A DNA stretch of 7,275 nucleotides, taken from assembly GCA_002254415.1 (NCBI GenBank), contig NJDR01000028.1, positions 1-7,275 of the forward strand. The letters run 5' to 3'. The DNA is from Candidatus Aenigmarchaeota archaeon ex4484_52 (GTDB lineage: Archaea > EX4484-52). Position numbers and translations under genes: made by a program. Below the pieces are notes generated by a model. It worked only from the letters and a program-made list of their open reading frames with translations. It did not search any database and was not told where the DNA came from. Positions 6,271-7,275 of the stretch are shown piece by piece (position 1 is the stretch's first letter; the number at the start of each line of letters is the position of its first letter).

Positions 6271-7107
6271 TTATAATGTATCCATAGGGCTTGTAATTGT
6301 CTTTAATTGTGATTTTGAGACACTTGTATATATCTGTGTTGTTGCAAGATTTGAATGACCGAGCAATTCCTGAATTTTTCTAATATCCACTCCGTTTTCA
6401 AGCAAATGCGTTGCAAAACTATGTCTTAGTGTATGCACATGTATATTTTTTTTTATTCCAGCTGCAAGTGCTGATTTAGTTACAATATATTCTATTGTTC
6501 TTGGAGCAATTTTGTCATTATTTTTTCCTTTAAAAACAAATTCTGTTTTTTGCGGCAATTGTTTCAAATATGTAATTAATTTATTTGACAATATTATCAT
6601 CCTGTGTTTTTTGCCCTTTCCACTGCGGACCCATGCAATTTTGTCATTTAAATCAAGGTCATCCCATTTTATATTAATTAGTTCAGACAAGCGAATACCC
6701 GTAGAATAAAAAAAGCAAATTATTGTTTTGTTCCTGTGGTTTTTTTCACATTCAAGGATTTTTTTAATTTCTTTTTTTGTTAGCACAATTGGTATTGTCT
6801 TAGATGTCTTTGGCGTTTTTATTTTATATGATTTTTTAAAAATATCATTATATAAAAATAAAAGTGCTGATTTTATCAGTGCTATTGATTTAAAAGAAAT
6901 GCCTTTGTCTATTTGTTCTCCAAGATATTCTTTTATGTCATCAATTTTTGCCTGTTCTGGATTTTTTTTATGCCATTCAATGAATTTCTGGCTATGAAAT
7001 AAATATGTCTTGTATGTGCTTTGAGTAAATCCCCTGAGTTTCATTTCAGAAAGCATTTTTTTTAAAATTGCGTTTTTTGATGTATTTTTGTTATTTGCCC
7101 TTGCCAT
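6271..7107 (-). CDS. xerA: Xer-type tyrosine recombinase (XerA-like integrase)
   Basis: This 278-residue protein is close in size to archaeal XerA. An N-terminal SAM-like core-binding domain (about 12-90, with MKLRGFTQSTYKTYL at 22-36) is followed by the catalytic domain (about 105-270). All catalytic residues are present: R139 (TGIRLSEL), K164 (SGKGKKHR), H225 and R228 (HTLRHSFATHLL), H251 (LGHSNLATTQIY) and nucleophile Y260. Spacings R228-H251 (23) and H251-Y260 (9) equal those of E. coli XerD. The enzyme cuts and rejoins DNA by a 3'-phosphotyrosine intermediate and most likely resolves chromosome dimers at dif, though an integrase role is possible. A dif-like site begins 31 bases upstream of the gene. 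The minus-strand TATA box (7136-7129) is placed for leaderless transcription from the ATG at 7107. No other mobile-element gene is adjacent, which favours a chromosomal Xer. Confidence 0.9.
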   Translation of the reverse strand: MARANNKNTSKNAILKKMLSEMKLRGFTQSTYKTYLFHSQKFIEWHKKNPEQAKIDDIKEYLGEQIDKGISFKSIALIKSALLFLYNDIFKKSYKIKTPKTSKTIPIVLTKKEIKKILECEKNHRNKTIICFFYSTGIRLSELINIKWDDLDLNDKIAWVRSGKGKKHRMIILSNKLITYLKQLPQKTEFVFKGKNNDKIAPRTIEYIVTKSALAAGIKKNIHVHTLRHSFATHLLENGVDIRKIQELLGHSNLATTQIYTSVSKSQLKTITSPMDTL

Positions 7108-7124
7108 AGATATAATAAAGCATT

Positions 7125-7137
7125 AAAAATATAAAAG
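7125..7137 (-). promoter_or_regulatory. TATA box of the recombinase gene
   Basis: On the minus strand CTTTTATATTTTT runs from 7137 to 7125, centred about 24 bases before the ATG at 7107. The position of the TFB-recognition element just upstream (about 7138-7144) falls inside the edge of the dif-like site. Confidence 0.5.
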
Positions 7138-7138
7138 T

Positions 7139-7166
7139 TTTGCGTATAATATACATTATACGCAAT
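7139..7166 (-). other. dif: dif-like Xer recombination site
   Basis: TTGCGTATAAT (7140-7150) and ATTATACGCAA (7155-7165) are perfect 11-base inverted repeats around a 4-base spacer. Framed as 28 bases it has the 11-6-11 layout of dif sites. On the minus strand the arms are ATTGCGTATAA and TTATACGCAAA with core TGTATA. From memory, E. coli dif has arms GGTGCGCATAA and TTATGTTAAAT with core TGTATA; 20 of 28 positions agree, 14 of them consecutive (ATAATGTATATTAT). The location directly upstream of a Xer gene supports function. The symmetrical arms fit one recombinase binding both sides, unlike XerC/XerD. Confidence 0.75.
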
Positions 7167-7180
7167 CAGCCATAGGTTGC
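7162..7180 (+). other. Small hairpin next to the dif-like site
   Basis: GCAATC (7162-7167) can pair with GGTTGC (7175-7180), with one T-G wobble if folded as RNA. It shares its first bases with the right arm of the dif-like site. It may be chance. Confidence 0.25.
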
Positions 7181-7236
7181 CTTTAAAACAATTATTATAT
7201 TATTTGAATTTTATAGAGTTTCATACAGGATTCCAC

Positions 7237-7268
7237 TTTATAAAATATAAAAAAACAATTATAGGTGG
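7237..7268 (+). promoter_or_regulatory. Possible promoter and Shine-Dalgarno-like motif for a plus-strand gene beyond the window
   Basis: TTTATAAAATA (7237-7247) resembles a TATA box and would start RNA near 7267. AGGTGG at 7263-7268 resembles part of a Shine-Dalgarno sequence. The window ends at 7275 with no clear start codon, so a gene reading rightwards is only suggested. The remaining sequence 7181-7236 is AT-rich with no recognisable feature. Confidence 0.3.
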
Positions 7269-7275
7269 TTCATTA

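Noticed and set aside
6272..6281. TATAATGTAT at the 3' end of the recombinase gene as a second dif or att site
   Set aside because: It shares 10 bases with the dif core but has no matching second arm, lies in inverted orientation to the site at 7139-7166, and encodes the recombinase C-terminal codons; chance is likely in AT-rich DNA.
6271..7166. Integrated virus or plasmid marked by the tyrosine recombinase
   Set aside because: No replication, capsid, excision or toxin-antitoxin gene, no tRNA target and no matching att repeats are visible; the dif-like site argues for a chromosomal Xer. Flanking sequence could still change this.

Overview
The window looks like part of an AT-rich archaeal chromosome, most likely from a small-genome DPANN-type lineage (Woesearchaeota/Pacearchaeota-like; the exact lineage is inferred). 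Three things point to Archaea: a 51-residue Sec61-beta-type translocon subunit, an archaeal S-layer C-terminal domain, and start codons that repeatedly sit about 23-26 bases downstream of a TATA-like box with no Shine-Dalgarno sequence, meaning leaderless transcripts. The GatA active-site segment is also of the type I recall from archaeal GatA proteins. No rRNA, tRNA, CRISPR array or transposase gene was seen. LAYOUT: 1-1425 is the C-terminal part of a large S-layer glycoprotein, reading in from outside the window. It is followed by a 19-codon, Lys/Glu-rich microprotein ORF behind a perfect Shine-Dalgarno sequence, then a hairpin/T-tract terminator (1526-1560). A short non-coding stretch leads to a CNNM/CorC-type membrane protein with two CBS domains (1729-2718). 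This gene converges, with a 4-base gap, on gatA (2723-4147, minus), which encodes the amidase subunit of the Glu/Asp-tRNA amidotransferase. gatA is transcribed divergently from carA (4248-5354), the glutaminase subunit of carbamoyl-phosphate synthetase, across a 100-base double promoter. Next come Sec61-beta (5399-5554) and a nicotinamidase-like cysteine hydrolase (5615-6154), each with its own TATA box. A 116-base convergent intergenic region carries a 17-base direct repeat and a hairpin. The last gene is a Xer-type tyrosine recombinase on the minus strand (6271-7107). FUNCTION: most genes are housekeeping functions on separate promoters and not one operon: cell surface, ion transport, tRNA-dependent amidation, pyrimidine/arginine precursor synthesis, protein export and NAD salvage. 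gatA and carA share glutamine as amide donor. MAIN FINDING: just upstream of the recombinase gene lies an almost perfectly symmetrical 28-base site (7139-7166) with two 11-base recombinase-type arms around a 6-base core. Read on the minus strand it matches the classical bacterial dif site, as I recall it, at 20 of 28 positions, including 14 consecutive bases across the core. Together the gene and site look like a compact single-recombinase Xer/dif module, arranged like XerS/difSL or XerH/difH of some bacteria but in an archaeal setting. The site also overlaps the recombinase promoter, which suggests autoregulation.
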